This document shows, one piece after another, positions 19,980 to 29,207 of a stretch of 64,000 nucleotides of DNA. The DNA lies in the NCBI RefSeq assembly GCF_000293805.1, contig NZ_AMBZ01000004.1, forward strand, positions 517,001-581,000, read 5' to 3'. The stretch is from Paenibacillus alvei DSM 29. GTDB taxonomy: Bacteria > Bacillota > Bacilli > Paenibacillales > Paenibacillaceae. The notes beneath the pieces were generated by a model. It made no database searches. It worked only from the letters and a program-made list of their open reading frames with translations, and was not told the origin of the DNA. The number at the start of each line of letters is the position of its first letter. The first letter of the stretch is position 1. Made by a program: the position numbers and the translations under genes.

Positions 19980-21086
19980 ATGCGCGTCGTGCTAAGCGGT
20001 GGCGGTACAGGTGGACATATTTACCCGGCAATCGCCATTGCAAGGGAATGCGAGAAGCAGTTTCCCGGCAGCGCTTTTTTATATATTGGAACTGAGAAGG
20101 GGTTGGAAAGCCGTCTCGTTCCAGAAGAGGGCTTGGATTTTCGGGCGATTGAGATTACAGGTTTCCGCCGCAAGCTGTCTCTTGAAAACTTCAAAACCAT
20201 TATGCGTTTTATCCGAGGTGTAAGCAAGGCCAAGGAAATGCTGAAGGAATTCAAGCCGGATGTGGTCGTCGGAACGGGTGGTTATGTATGCGGTCCAGTG
20301 GTATACGCTGCGGCCAAGCTTGGGATCCCGACTGTCATTCATGAGCAGAATGTCATACCCGGCTTGACGAATACATTTTTGAGTCGTTATACAAGTACTG
20401 TCGCGGTTAGCTTTGAGCAATCGGCTCCGTATTTCAAAAAAGCGAAAAACGTTGTCTACTGTGGCAACCCTCGTGCGACGGCAGTGATGGAAGCGGAGAA
20501 AGCTCGCGGATTCGCCACACTTGGCTTGCCAAGTGATAGTCGGATTGTGCTGATCGTAGGCGGAAGCCGCGGGGCAAAGGCATTAAATGATGCGATGATC
20601 GGAATGGCTCCCTTGTTGAAGCAATTGCCGGATGTGCATTTTGTATATGTAACAGGGCAGAACTACTATGAAAATACACGGAAGGCTGTGCTGCAAACAA
20701 GTGATTCAGTTCGCAATCATTTGCATGTACTTCCGTACATTAGCAACATGCCAGAGGTACTTGCAGCGACGACACTCGCTGTCAGTCGGGCAGGAGCTTC
20801 TTCACTTGCGGAAATGACCGCTCTCGGCATTCCTTCCATATTAATACCATCGCCAAATGTGACGAACAATCATCAGGAAGCAAATGCTCGTTCCTTGCAG
20901 GATGCAGGCGCCGCCATTATGATTACGGAGAAGGAACTATCAACAGAAGCCTTGTTCCGTCATATTAAGACAATGATGACAGATGAGAAAAAGCGCAGAA
21001 GCATGTCTGACGCTGCCAAGTTATTCGGCCAGCCAGACGCTGCTGCAAGAGTAGTAGCTGAATTACAACGATTATCGGGCAAGTGA
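19980..21086 (+). CDS. murG: UDP-GlcNAc:lipid I N-acetylglucosaminyltransferase
   Basis: A 368-residue GT28 enzyme that converts lipid I to lipid II on the inner membrane face. The N-terminal GGGTGGHIYPA loop and C-terminal SRAGASSLAEMTALGIPSIL donor-site block are intact. ATG 19980 is chosen over GTG 19971, which overlaps the ribosome site gaggtgaag and the spoVE stop. The stop codon lies in the loop of a strong terminator hairpin (21075-21104), so the operon appears to end here. Confidence 0.95.
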   Translation: MRVVLSGGGTGGHIYPAIAIARECEKQFPGSAFLYIGTEKGLESRLVPEEGLDFRAIEITGFRRKLSLENFKTIMRFIRGVSKAKEMLKEFKPDVVVGTGGYVCGPVVYAAAKLGIPTVIHEQNVIPGLTNTFLSRYTSTVAVSFEQSAPYFKKAKNVVYCGNPRATAVMEAEKARGFATLGLPSDSRIVLIVGGSRGAKALNDAMIGMAPLLKQLPDVHFVYVTGQNYYENTRKAVLQTSDSVRNHLHVLPYISNMPEVLAATTLAVSRAGASSLAEMTALGIPSILIPSPNVTNNHQEANARSLQDAGAAIMITEKELSTEALFRHIKTMMTDEKKRRSMSDAAKLFGQPDAAARVVAELQRLSGK

Positions 21087-21104
21087 CTTTGCCCGATTTT
21101 TTTA
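21075..21104 (+). terminator. Terminator overlapping the murG stop codon
   Basis: Perfect 8-bp stem tcgggcaa / ttgcccga with a 6-nt loop that contains the murG stop, then seven Ts. It separates murG from the murB relic and murA. Confidence 0.9.
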
Positions 21105-21149
21105 TACCTGCAGATAAAATGGTGTGTAATTTGGGTATTCGTCCATATA

Positions 21150-21961
21150 GTAAGAAGAATCGGGAATGGGCTCCTGTCACACAACGTTTCAACCTGACAT
21201 AATATACTCTATACATCGTGACAGTTTCCCCCAGACCGCTGCCTCGTCGTACACTCATTAAGATTGAGCGGCTTGTGAAATCAGCTAATGCATAAGCCAT
21301 TGGTGGCTCATGGCAGTCGAGATATACATGTTTTCAACATGTTCACGTGTAAAGCAATTGCACTGCTGGTACGGTTATCAACTGTCAAAAACGGAGATAA
21401 CCACAAGCAACTTGGGGCTGTCGGGGCTAGAATATGCTGATGCATTCCTGGACGGACAAAATGCCGATCCAAGAGTGCAGGCACGCACGGGTCGGATGTG
21501 TCACGAATAAATGATTCTGCTGAGATTGTACTGGGGACAGGGAAATTGGTAAGTTTTATGGCGTATATGGCGGAACCTATGCAGTTAGCCTATCGGCACT
21601 CTGTGCTGCATAAAATGAGAACATTGTCTAGGAGACAACGTTCTGCGCGTAAGCATAGAGAATGGGGGAAATCAAGGCCTTGCTGGCTCCGAATAAAAAA
21701 TGCTGGCTGCCTACCCTGCTGCTTATATCTCCGCTTGCAGGCAGCATGTTCCGCAATCAGCCTAATATTTAATATGTTTATGAAAGAAGAGGCTGAATGA
21801 AAGGGAATGGAGTAGGTATTACAAGAATGTCCACACAACATGCCAATTTCATTGTTAACACCGGTCAAGCAACAGCGTCAGACGTGCTTGCCCTTATAGC
21901 GTGCATTCAACAGGTGACTCAGGGGATATACCAGGTAGGGTTGGTGCCGAAAATCGAGTAG
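21150..21961 (+). pseudogene. murB: Decayed murB (UDP-N-acetylenolpyruvylglucosamine reductase) relic
   Basis: No intact gene, but MurB-like segments appear in the right order with changing frames: PLPRRTLIKI (about 21235-21265, weak), GLSGLEYA (21415-21438), SAGTHGSDVSRINDSAEI (about 21474-21527), YRHSVLH (21591-21611), AGSMFRNQ (21737-21760) and STQHANFIVNTGQATASDV (21830-21886), ending VPKIE plus TAG at 21959. MurB families carry NAGAHGSDVS, YRHSVLH, AGSVFRNP and VSTQHANFIVN at matching spacing, and B. subtilis has murB right after murG. Several frameshifts plus substitutions throughout mean genuine decay, unlike the single-base breaks elsewhere in this window. The left boundary is approximate. 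Confidence 0.85.
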
Positions 21962-21991
21962 TGGGTAAGCGGTAATCTCGGAGGTGACACA

Positions 21992-23275
21992 TTGGACAAA
22001 TTGGTGATTGAGGGTGGAAGACCTCTATCTGGTACGATTCGTATCCAAGGAGCTAAAAATGCCGCTTTACCAATTATGGCAGCCTCGATTCTAACCGATA
22101 GCGTCGTTAGGCTAGAGAATGTTCCACAATTGTTAGACATCGAAGTAATGCAGCGCATTATGCGAAGTTTAGGCTGCAGGACAATTCAAGATGGAGGTAC
22201 AGTTACAATTGATGCGTCAGGCTCCCATTCCTCGCATATACCGGAGGATTTGATGCGTCAGATGCGTTCCTCTATTTTTTTGATGGGGCCGCTGCTTGCA
22301 AGGTTCAAGGAGGTTCACATTTACCAGCCTGGTGGATGTGCGATTGGGGAAAGAAAGATCGATTTGCATCTTCGTGGATTGCAGTCACTAGGAGCAGAGC
22401 TGGAGCATTGCGGCAATCGAATCACTTGCCGCGCAGATCGGTTGGTAGGGACGGACATCCACTTAGACTTTCCAAGTGTAGGAGCTACGGAAAATGTAAT
22501 GATGGCTGCTGTGCTGGCAGAAGGAACCACCATTATTACGAATGCAGCAAGGGAGCCGGAAATCGTTGACTTGCAGCATTTCCTCAACAGTATGGGGGCG
22601 CAGGTATCGGGAGCAGGTACAGACACGATTGTGGTAGAAGGCGTTACTGAACTGAACAGCAGCCAATATGAGGTGATGCCTGATCGGATTGTGGCAGGCA
22701 CGCTGATGATTGCTGCCGCAGCTACTCGAGGGGCTGTGACGCTTACAAATGCGCATGCGAGTCATCTAACCTCCCTCATCCATATCCTGCGGCGTGCTGG
22801 TGTTCAGATAGCAACGAGTGATGGTATAATCAATGTTACCAGCTTTGGAAGAGCTAAGGCTGTAGAGAGAATAGTGACTTCGCCATATCCAGCGTTTCCA
22901 ACAGATTTGCAATCTCAGCTTATGGTATTGCTGTCACTGGCTGATGGAGTAAGCGTGATGAAAGAAACGGTGTTCGAAGGGCGTTTCCGTCATGTAGAAG
23001 AACTCGCTAGGATGGGAGCAGATATACGGGTCGATCTAAGTAATGCCTTTATTAAAGGTGTGCCTGAACTGTACGGCTCGACTGTTGAAGCAACCGATTT
23101 ACGTGCCGGTGCAGCACTTGTTATTGCGGGGCTTGCTGCTAGCGGTCGTACCGTCGTAGAGAATGTTCATCACATTGATCGCGGATATGATTGTATCGAG
23201 CATATGTTTACCAAGCTCGGTGCGAAGATTGATCGCATCCTGTCCGTGCCTAAGCTTGATATTGCTAACGGATAA
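21992..23275 (+). CDS. murA: UDP-N-acetylglucosamine 1-carboxyvinyltransferase
   Basis: A 427-residue EPSP-synthase-fold enzyme catalysing the first committed step of peptidoglycan synthesis. Seen: GAKNAALPIMAASIL near the N-terminus, PGGCAIGERKIDLHLRGL, where the family's catalytic Cys loop falls (PGGCAIG), and FPTDLQSQLMVLL. The TTG start 21992 has ggaggtg 5-11 nt upstream. Since murG ends in a terminator, murA probably has its own promoter inside the murB relic. Fosfomycin sensitivity normally depends on the Cys in the PGGCAIG loop, which is present. Confidence 0.95.
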   Translation: MDKLVIEGGRPLSGTIRIQGAKNAALPIMAASILTDSVVRLENVPQLLDIEVMQRIMRSLGCRTIQDGGTVTIDASGSHSSHIPEDLMRQMRSSIFLMGPLLARFKEVHIYQPGGCAIGERKIDLHLRGLQSLGAELEHCGNRITCRADRLVGTDIHLDFPSVGATENVMMAAVLAEGTTIITNAAREPEIVDLQHFLNSMGAQVSGAGTDTIVVEGVTELNSSQYEVMPDRIVAGTLMIAAAATRGAVTLTNAHASHLTSLIHILRRAGVQIATSDGIINVTSFGRAKAVERIVTSPYPAFPTDLQSQLMVLLSLADGVSVMKETVFEGRFRHVEELARMGADIRVDLSNAFIKGVPELYGSTVEATDLRAGAALVIAGLAASGRTVVENVHHIDRGYDCIEHMFTKLGAKIDRILSVPKLDIANG

Positions 23276-23290
23276 TGCAATAATTTATAC

Positions 23291-23335
23291 GCAGTCCCCT
23301 TCATCATACGGTAGGGGACTGTAATAATTCTTGTT
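23291..23335 (+). terminator. Probable weak terminator after murA
   Basis: 9-bp stem cagtcccct / aggggactg (23292-23300 / 23313-23321) followed by an A/T-rich stretch with a tttt run. The poor T tract makes termination partial at best. Confidence 0.55.
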
Positions 23336-23387
23336 TTAATGTTTCTAGTTACTATGAAATGTGTATTGATAGAAGGGGATGAATCCA

Positions 23388-24320
23388 GTGTCATTGAGAA
23401 CGATACCTTCGCTGCCCGATAAGCCGGTGAGGAAGAAACGGATGGGCGGCAGAGTGAAATGGCTTCTTCTCTTCCTTCTCATCGTGCTGCTCGTTGTCCT
23501 GTTCTTCAGATCATCCATTAGTAAAATAAAGGAAGTTCGCTGGATTGGGAATCACCTTGTAAATCAAGAACAATTAAGCAGCAGCAGTGGTGTCAAACCA
23601 GGAGAACCGTATTTTGGAACTAGTGCAAGCGCTGTAGAAGATCGAATTAAGACACAGTTCCCATTTGTAAAATCGGTTCAAGTAGAAAAGCAGTTCCCGG
23701 GCGTGATTGAGGTATACATTCAAGAATATGCTCCGGTTGCGTATGAACTCACAGAAGATGGGAGTATTCAAGCCTGTCTGGAGAACGGTTCTGTAATTTC
23801 ACTGAAGGATAAGCAGAAACTCGTGCTAGAGAAGCCGGTACTTACGCAGTGGCAAGGACAAGCGGTTCTCAAAGCAGAGCTGAGCAAGGCGCTAGCGGCT
23901 ACTCCTAGAGGGTTGCTGGCGGATATTTCGGAAATCCGCTATTATCCATCGCCTTCTTATCCTGACCGGATTAAGATGTACACGCGTTCAGGATTCGAAG
24001 TGGTGACAACAGTCCCTCTATTGCCAGATAAGATTGCATACTTAAGTGGTGTTGTGGAATCCCAATCTCCCGGGCGGATTACGATGCTGAAGGCTGACTC
24101 TTATATCCCTTATTCAAGCTTGCCGAATGATATAGAAGCACTTGAAGGAACTCAAGAAGGCAAGGATAAAGTTGACGGTTCAGAGCAAAATCAGGGAAGC
24201 GCCGATTCACAAGATGCAAATCAGAAAGAAAATGGATCTGAGCAGGAAAAAGGAGCGGGCGCAGAGAATGATATAAAGGAACCTGAAAAAGGGCTGGACA
24301 CGGACTCGGAAACCGAGTAA
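23388..24320 (+). CDS. divIB: Cell division protein DivIB (FtsQ)
   Basis: A 310-residue bitopic protein: a basic cytoplasmic N-terminus, a membrane helix (about 22-42), a POTRA domain (about 46-115, IKEVRWIGNHLVNQEQL) and a FtsQ beta domain (about 120-235). A 65-residue acidic, Gln/Ser-rich disordered tail ends in DTDSETE. DivIB is a regulator of the septal synthase. GTG 23388 is preferred because aagggga is 9 nt upstream; ATG 23379 would be only about 2 nt from it. Unlike B. subtilis there are no ylxW/ylxX/sbp genes before ftsA. Confidence 0.88.
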   Translation: MSLRTIPSLPDKPVRKKRMGGRVKWLLLFLLIVLLVVLFFRSSISKIKEVRWIGNHLVNQEQLSSSSGVKPGEPYFGTSASAVEDRIKTQFPFVKSVQVEKQFPGVIEVYIQEYAPVAYELTEDGSIQACLENGSVISLKDKQKLVLEKPVLTQWQGQAVLKAELSKALAATPRGLLADISEIRYYPSPSYPDRIKMYTRSGFEVVTTVPLLPDKIAYLSGVVESQSPGRITMLKADSYIPYSSLPNDIEALEGTQEGKDKVDGSEQNQGSADSQDANQKENGSEQEKGAGAENDIKEPEKGLDTDSETE

Positions 24321-24393
24321 GACAGCGGTTCCTCCATGAATGAGCAAAATATGGAGAGAGAAAAAAACTCTACTCAATAAACGGAAAAAATGC

Positions 24394-24399
24394 TAGAAT
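24394..24399 (+). promoter_or_regulatory. Possible extended -10 promoter for ftsA-ftsZ
   Basis: tgcTAGAAT forms an extended -10 element about 200 nt before ftsA, in the 279-nt gap after divIB. No good -35 is visible, so this is tentative. Confidence 0.35.
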
Positions 24400-24599
24400 A
24401 AAACTTATGGGTATTTCCGTTCTCTCCTTCTTTTTTCTTCACGTTTTTAAGAAAGAAGGCGATATCCGCTTATATGGAAGGAATTTGTCTTCAAAAAATT
24501 TGTAGAAAAAAGAGGGAATGACTAAACTTTGTTGAATACATACAAAGTGTCCGGGGATACAAACATACCAATTGATTGGGAAGTAGGAGGTGCCACGGG

Positions 24600-25844
24600 T
24601 TGAGCAGCAATGACATCATTGTGAGTTTGGACATCGGTACATCCAAAGTGCGCGCTATCATCGGGGAAATTAACAACGGAACGCTGCAAATCATCGGCGT
24701 TGGATCTGCTGACTCAGAAGGTATTCGCAAAGGTGCGATTGTAGATATTGATCAGACTGTCCAGTCAATTCGTAATGCGGTAGAGCATGCGGAGCGAATG
24801 GTCGGCATTGAAATTACGGAAGTGTACGTAGGCATATCAGGCAATCATATCGGCTTGCAATCCAGCCATGGAGTTGTCGCGGTATCGAATGAAGACCGTG
24901 AGATTGGCGAAGAGGATATTGAGCGTGTGCTCAAGGCAGCAGAAGTTATTGCTTTGCCACCAGAACGTGAAATCATCGACGTGGTTGCAAAGCAATATGT
25001 TGTTGATGGACTGGAGGATATTCATGATCCTCGAGGCATGATAGGCGTTCGCTTGGAAGTCGATGCCACGATTATAACCGGCGCAAAGACGGCCGTACAT
25101 AACTTATTGCGTTGTGTAGAGAAGGCTGGTCTGCACGTCAAGGATTTAATATTAATGTCGCTTGCCGGTGGGCAGCTGGCATTGTCTAAAGATGAGAAGA
25201 TGATGGGCTCCGTGCTCGTAGATGTCGGCGCAGGCGCGACGACAATTGCAGTGTTCCAAGATGGAACGCTTGCAGCTACATCTACACTGCCTATCGGTGG
25301 GGACTTTGTCACGAACGATATCGCATACGGTCTTCGTACAATGTCCGACCATGCAGAGAAGGTTAAGCTGAAATTCGGCTGTGCATGGATTGAGGATGCA
25401 TTAGAGGATCATGTGTTTAAAGTGACGCGTATTGGCAGCAATGTGGAGAAGGAATTCAATCAAGTATTCCTTGCCAACATCATTGAACCGCGTATGGAAG
25501 AAATATTCCATCTTGTCAAGAATGAAGTGAAGCGACTTGGCTTCACGGAATTGCCAGGTGGGTATATTTTGTCTGGAGGGACTGTCTCTATGCCTGGAGT
25601 CCTCAATTCAGCTCAAGCTGCATTGCAGACTTCGGTACGCATAGCGGTACCTGATTTTATTGGTGTTCGCGATCCAGGGTTCGTAAGCGGTGTTGGGGTA
25701 TTGCATCATGTGTTGCGCTCCGTTCGTCCACGCAGTGCAGGTGGCGCTAAGAAAGCGGCAACCCGGAAGCCAACTCCAATGGAATCATCAAACAAACCTA
25801 GTTTCATTGAACGGTTAAAAAATATGTTTAGTGAATTCATTTAA
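24600..25844 (+). CDS. ftsA: Cell division protein FtsA
   Basis: A 414-residue actin-fold ATPase that anchors FtsZ filaments to the membrane. Seen: phosphate loop VSLDIGTSKVRAII near the N-terminus, VDVGAGATTIAVFQ (phosphate 2), GGYILSGGT, and a C-terminal amphipathic helix FIERLKNMFSEFI that is the membrane-targeting sequence. The TTG start 24600 has a perfect aggagg at 24585-24590; the longer frame from 24576 starts before this site and is rejected. It is followed 52 nt later by ftsZ. Confidence 0.95.
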   Translation: MSSNDIIVSLDIGTSKVRAIIGEINNGTLQIIGVGSADSEGIRKGAIVDIDQTVQSIRNAVEHAERMVGIEITEVYVGISGNHIGLQSSHGVVAVSNEDREIGEEDIERVLKAAEVIALPPEREIIDVVAKQYVVDGLEDIHDPRGMIGVRLEVDATIITGAKTAVHNLLRCVEKAGLHVKDLILMSLAGGQLALSKDEKMMGSVLVDVGAGATTIAVFQDGTLAATSTLPIGGDFVTNDIAYGLRTMSDHAEKVKLKFGCAWIEDALEDHVFKVTRIGSNVEKEFNQVFLANIIEPRMEEIFHLVKNEVKRLGFTELPGGYILSGGTVSMPGVLNSAQAALQTSVRIAVPDFIGVRDPGFVSGVGVLHHVLRSVRPRSAGGAKKAATRKPTPMESSNKPSFIERLKNMFSEFI

Positions 25845-25896
25845 TAATAGTTGACTTCAGGCCATCGGTGCACAATGAAGGGGAGATGGAGGACTC

Positions 25897-27024
25897 ATGT
25901 TGGAATTTGAATTTGAGATGGAACAGTTGGCCCAAATTAAAGTTATTGGTGTCGGTGGTGGCGGTAGCAACGCAGTCAACCGAATGATTGATAATGGCGT
26001 TAAGGGCGTTGAATTTATTACGGTAAATACGGATGCACAAGCACTTCACTTTGCAAAGTCCGAGCATAAGTTGCAAATTGGCGATAAGCTGACACGTGGT
26101 CTTGGTGCAGGTGCAAATCCGGAAGTAGGAAAGAAAGCTGCAGAAGAATCTCGCGAATTGATCAGCAATACGCTGAAAGGCGCAGATATGGTATTCGTTA
26201 CAGCCGGTATGGGCGGCGGTACGGGTACTGGTGCGGCACCAGTTATTGCTGAAATTGCAAAGGAATGCGGCGCATTGACGGTAGGTGTCGTTACTCGTCC
26301 ATTTACATTCGAAGGCCGCAAACGTTTTGCACAAGCAGAAATCGGTATCGAAGCATTGAAGGAAAAGGTAGATACGCTTATCGTTATACCAAATGACCGC
26401 TTGCTAGAAATCGTAGACAAGAAAACACCGATGCTGGAAGCATTCCGCGAGGTCGATAATGTACTTCGTCAAGCCGTTCAAGGTATCTCTGACTTGATTG
26501 CTGTACCAGGTCTGATCAACTTGGACTTCGCTGATGTGAAGACGATTATGACAGAGCGTGGCTCTGCGTTGATGGGTATTGGTGTAGCTAACGGTGAAAA
26601 CCGTGCTGCTGAGGCTGCTCGCAAGGCGATTATGAGCCCATTGCTCGAAACGTCCATTGATGGCGCGCGTGGTGTCATTATGAATATTACAGGCGGAGCT
26701 AACCTGTCCTTGTATGAAGTCAATGAGGCGGCTGAGATCGTAACAGAGGCTTCCGATATGGAAGTGAACATGATCTTCGGTGCAATCATTGATGAAAATA
26801 TGAAGGATGATATCAAGGTTACGGTTATCGCAACAGGATTCGAGAATAAGCCGGCTCAGGCATTGCCAGGACGTCGCCCAACTGCTAATCCAACTGGTTC
26901 TGGCGAATCTCAGGAATCTCGCTCTTCGTCAACGGTTCGTCCGTTCGGCAACCAGCCATCTTCCGATCAGCTGGATATTCCGACGTTTTTGCGTAACCGC
27001 CCTCGTAATTCAAACAACGAATAA
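25897..27024 (+). CDS. ftsZ: Cell division protein FtsZ
   Basis: A 375-residue tubulin-like GTPase forming the Z ring. The tubulin signature GGGTGTG lies in [14 protein letters not shown]. The T7 loop with [11 protein letters not shown] supplies the catalytic Asp. A variable linker follows residue about 315. The conserved C-terminal peptide [10 protein letters not shown], which binds FtsA, SepF and other partners, is intact. Codon use looks highly optimised. ATG 25897 has gatggagg just upstream. A clear terminator follows. Confidence 0.97.
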   Translation: MLEFEFEMEQLAQIKVIGVGGGGSNAVNRMIDNGVKGVEFITVNTDAQALHFAKSEHKLQIGDKLTRGLGAGANPEVGKKAAEESRELISNTLKGADMVFVTAGMGGGTGTGAAPVIAEIAKECGALTVGVVTRPFTFEGRKRFAQAEIGIEALKEKVDTLIVIPNDRLLEIVDKKTPMLEAFREVDNVLRQAVQGISDLIAVPGLINLDFADVKTIMTERGSALMGIGVANGENRAAEAARKAIMSPLLETSIDGARGVIMNITGGANLSLYEVNEAAEIVTEASDMEVNMIFGAIIDENMKDDIKVTVIATGFENKPAQALPGRRPTANPTGSGESQESRSSSTVRPFGNQPSSDQLDIPTFLRNRPRNSNNE

Positions 27025-27037
27025 TAAGAATTTTTGC

Positions 27038-27080
27038 TATAAAGCGTTTGCCGATTTACATAGGCAGACGCTTTTTTGCA
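27038..27080 (+). terminator. Terminator after ftsZ
   Basis: Stem aaagcgtttgcc / ggcagacgcttt with one mismatch, followed by tttttt. Confidence 0.88.
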
Positions 27081-27148
27081 TTTCCCACAGCATTCTATCA
27101 GGATAGCTTGCCTCCACAGAAATAGAATCTCGAACGTAGATCGGAATG

Positions 27149-27215
27149 ATCGACAAAAAAAGTGTCATTCCACACCCATCATTAGACAGACTTCGAATAC
27201 AGCACTCTTTATACT
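27149..27215 (+). promoter_or_regulatory. Putative Spo0A-dependent spoIIG promoter
   Basis: The complement of 27149-27157 reads tttgtcgat, one mismatch from the Spo0A box TTTGTCGAA. Downstream, tagaca (27183-27188) and tatact (27210-27215) form a sigma-A-like pair with an unusual 21-bp spacer. In B. subtilis the spoIIG promoter is a sigma-A promoter with a 22-bp spacer activated by Spo0A, so this arrangement fits. It lies about 50 nt before spoIIGA. Confidence 0.55.
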
Positions 27216-27263
27216 AATTAATAACTTCCCAATAGTTGGCGGCTGAAGAAGGAGGGAAGCGCA

Positions 27264-28256
27264 TTGACCGTCATCTATGCCGATCTTCTATTCGGCCTTA
27301 ATCTGGTATTGGATTGGACGCTGCTCCGCATGACAGCGAGAATTCGCGGCATACAATTTTTGCGTTGGCGCCTCGCTGCTGCTGCAGGGTTAGGTACCGT
27401 GTATGCAGCGGTTCTTTTCATTCCCGCCTATCCGATACTGTATACGTACGTTGGTAAATTACTTTTATCTATACTTATGATCATCTTGGCGTTTGGATTT
27501 CATAATGCCGGATATTTTCTTAAAAATGTTGGTGTCTTTTATTTTTCGGCCTTTGTCATTGCGGGAGGAGCGTTCGGCCTGCAGTTTTTGCTGCAGGATG
27601 CACGTGCTTGGTCTTTGTCCCATCAGGCATCACAATGGATTGCTGCTCACCGTACTTCCTTTCAGGCAGGGATAGGCTTTCTCATTGTTGCACTACCAGC
27701 TTCTTATGCGTTGTTCCGTCTCGTATGGCGTCACAGCGCTCGGCAGCAGCAGGTAGTGAAGCAACTGGTGCAATTGGATATTTATATCGGCGATACAATT
27801 CGCCAATGTACAGGGCTTGTAGATACGGGGAATCATCTGCGAGATCCATTAGGAGGGGCGCCTGTTGTTGTGACGGAAGCGAGATTGTGGGAAGGCATTT
27901 TCCCAGCAGAGTGGTTGAACAGGCTTCGATCTGAACAGCCATTTGATATGCTGCAGTCTTGGACAGGAACAGGAGAAGCTGGTGCGATTTTGGATGAATC
28001 CCGCCTGCGGCTCATCCCTTATCGCGGTGTGAATCGTGATATGCAGTGGATGATCGGCTTGCGTCCAGATTCGATTCGAATCCGGACGGAGAGCGAGACT
28101 TATGTAAGCAAAAAAGTGATTATTGGGCTGGACATGGGGACATTGTCTCATGATGGAGCCTTCCAAGCTATCGTACATCCAGATTTGATGCAAGATTCAG
28201 GTAGAGAAGAAGCAAGCTATCATTCTATGCCGGACTCTTCTCATCGTGCTTCGTAA
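27264..28256 (+). CDS. spoIIGA: Sporulation sigma-E factor processing peptidase SpoIIGA
   Basis: A 330-residue membrane aspartic protease that cleaves the pro-sequence from sigma-E in the mother cell after a forespore signal (SpoIIR). The N-terminal half has five hydrophobic segments (to about residue 155). The C-terminal cytoplasmic half contains the active site GLVDTGNHLRDP, with the DTG triad typical of half-pepsin-type proteases. Start TTG 27264 has gaaggaggga just upstream. It precedes sigE, its substrate gene, by 98 nt. Confidence 0.93.
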   Translation: MTVIYADLLFGLNLVLDWTLLRMTARIRGIQFLRWRLAAAAGLGTVYAAVLFIPAYPILYTYVGKLLLSILMIILAFGFHNAGYFLKNVGVFYFSAFVIAGGAFGLQFLLQDARAWSLSHQASQWIAAHRTSFQAGIGFLIVALPASYALFRLVWRHSARQQQVVKQLVQLDIYIGDTIRQCTGLVDTGNHLRDPLGGAPVVVTEARLWEGIFPAEWLNRLRSEQPFDMLQSWTGTGEAGAILDESRLRLIPYRGVNRDMQWMIGLRPDSIRIRTESETYVSKKVIIGLDMGTLSHDGAFQAIVHPDLMQDSGREEASYHSMPDSSHRAS

Positions 28257-28354
28257 GGCGGCCGCTGGAGAATGAACTGCTATACTACTACCGATTGTAC
28301 CGAAGTACCTGATACGAACGACCCTGTCATCACTATGTTTTAGGAGGATTGGCG

Positions 28355-29076
28355 ATGCGTTTGCAATGGAAACTGATGATGCAGCTTCAATATTATCGGC
28401 TGTTGTTCTGGCTCGGACTGAAGCGGGATGAGATTTATTATATTGGAGGCAGCGAGGCACTTCCTCCCCCGTTAACACGTGAGGAAGAGGAGTATCTGCT
28501 GTCACGGCTGTCGACTGGGGAAGCGGCAGTACGTGCGATGCTAATTGAACGTAATTTGCGCCTCGTCGTTTACATAGCGCGCAAATTTGAAAATACAGGC
28601 ATTCATATTGAAGATCTGGTGTCGATCGGAGCAATTGGTCTAATTAAGGCTGTGAATACATTTGATCCGGAAAAAAGATTAAGCTCGCGACTTACGCCTC
28701 TCGCTGTATTGAGAACGAAATTTTGATGTATTTGCGGCGTAACAGCAAAACAAGAACAGAAGTATCCTTTGACGAGCCGCTGAATATCGACTGGGACGGC
28801 AATGAACTGCTGCTGTCAGATGTACTCGGTACAGAGAATGATACGATCTATAAAAATATTGAAGAGCAGGTTGACCGTAAACTGCTGCATAAAGCATTGG
28901 ATAAGCTTAGCGAGCGTGAACGAATGATTATGGAATTGCGCTTTGGCCTGACGGATGGAGAGGAAAAAACGCAGAAGGATGTTGCGGATATGCTTGGCAT
29001 CTCGCAGTCATATATATCACGTCTTGAGAAGCGGATTATTAAGCGTTTGCGCAAAGAATTTAATAAGATGGTGTAA
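28355..29076 (+). CDS. sigE: RNA polymerase sigma-E factor, apparent frameshift
   Basis: The mother-cell sigma factor, made as pro-sigma-E. The first part ([20 protein letters not shown] pro-sequence, [20 protein letters not shown] region 2) is in one frame to about 28670. The second part ([20 protein letters not shown] to [14 protein letters not shown]) is in another. One additional A in the A6 run at 28671-28676 would join them as [20 protein letters not shown], the expected conserved text, giving 240 residues (B. subtilis 239). As given, region 2.3-2.4 is lost and no functional sigma-E would be made. ATG 28355 follows aggagg (28342-28347) at 7 nt. Confidence 0.93.
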
Positions 29077-29207
29077 ACGTTTCAAAGCTTGGACGGATGC
29101 GGAATACGGCTTGATCGGAACGAATCGGGTGCTGGGAGTGCAGGAATAAAAAAGAACCCCGGGGAGATAATGTACATTAATGTTTCATCCCTGGGAGGTA
29201 ATCACGA

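Noticed and set aside
21310..21800. Two new small proteins between murG and murA
   Set aside because: Their text contains MurB fragments in mixed frames; they are parts of the murB relic.
28349..29076. Programmed -1 frameshift in sigE
   Set aside because: The A6-G run is not in the X-XXY-YYZ phase for a slippery heptamer, and five other genes show the same kind of break.
29077..29207. Sigma-F/G promoter before sigG
   Set aside because: gaata and cattaat were seen, but their spacing (about 26 bp) is far from the 16-18 bp expected.
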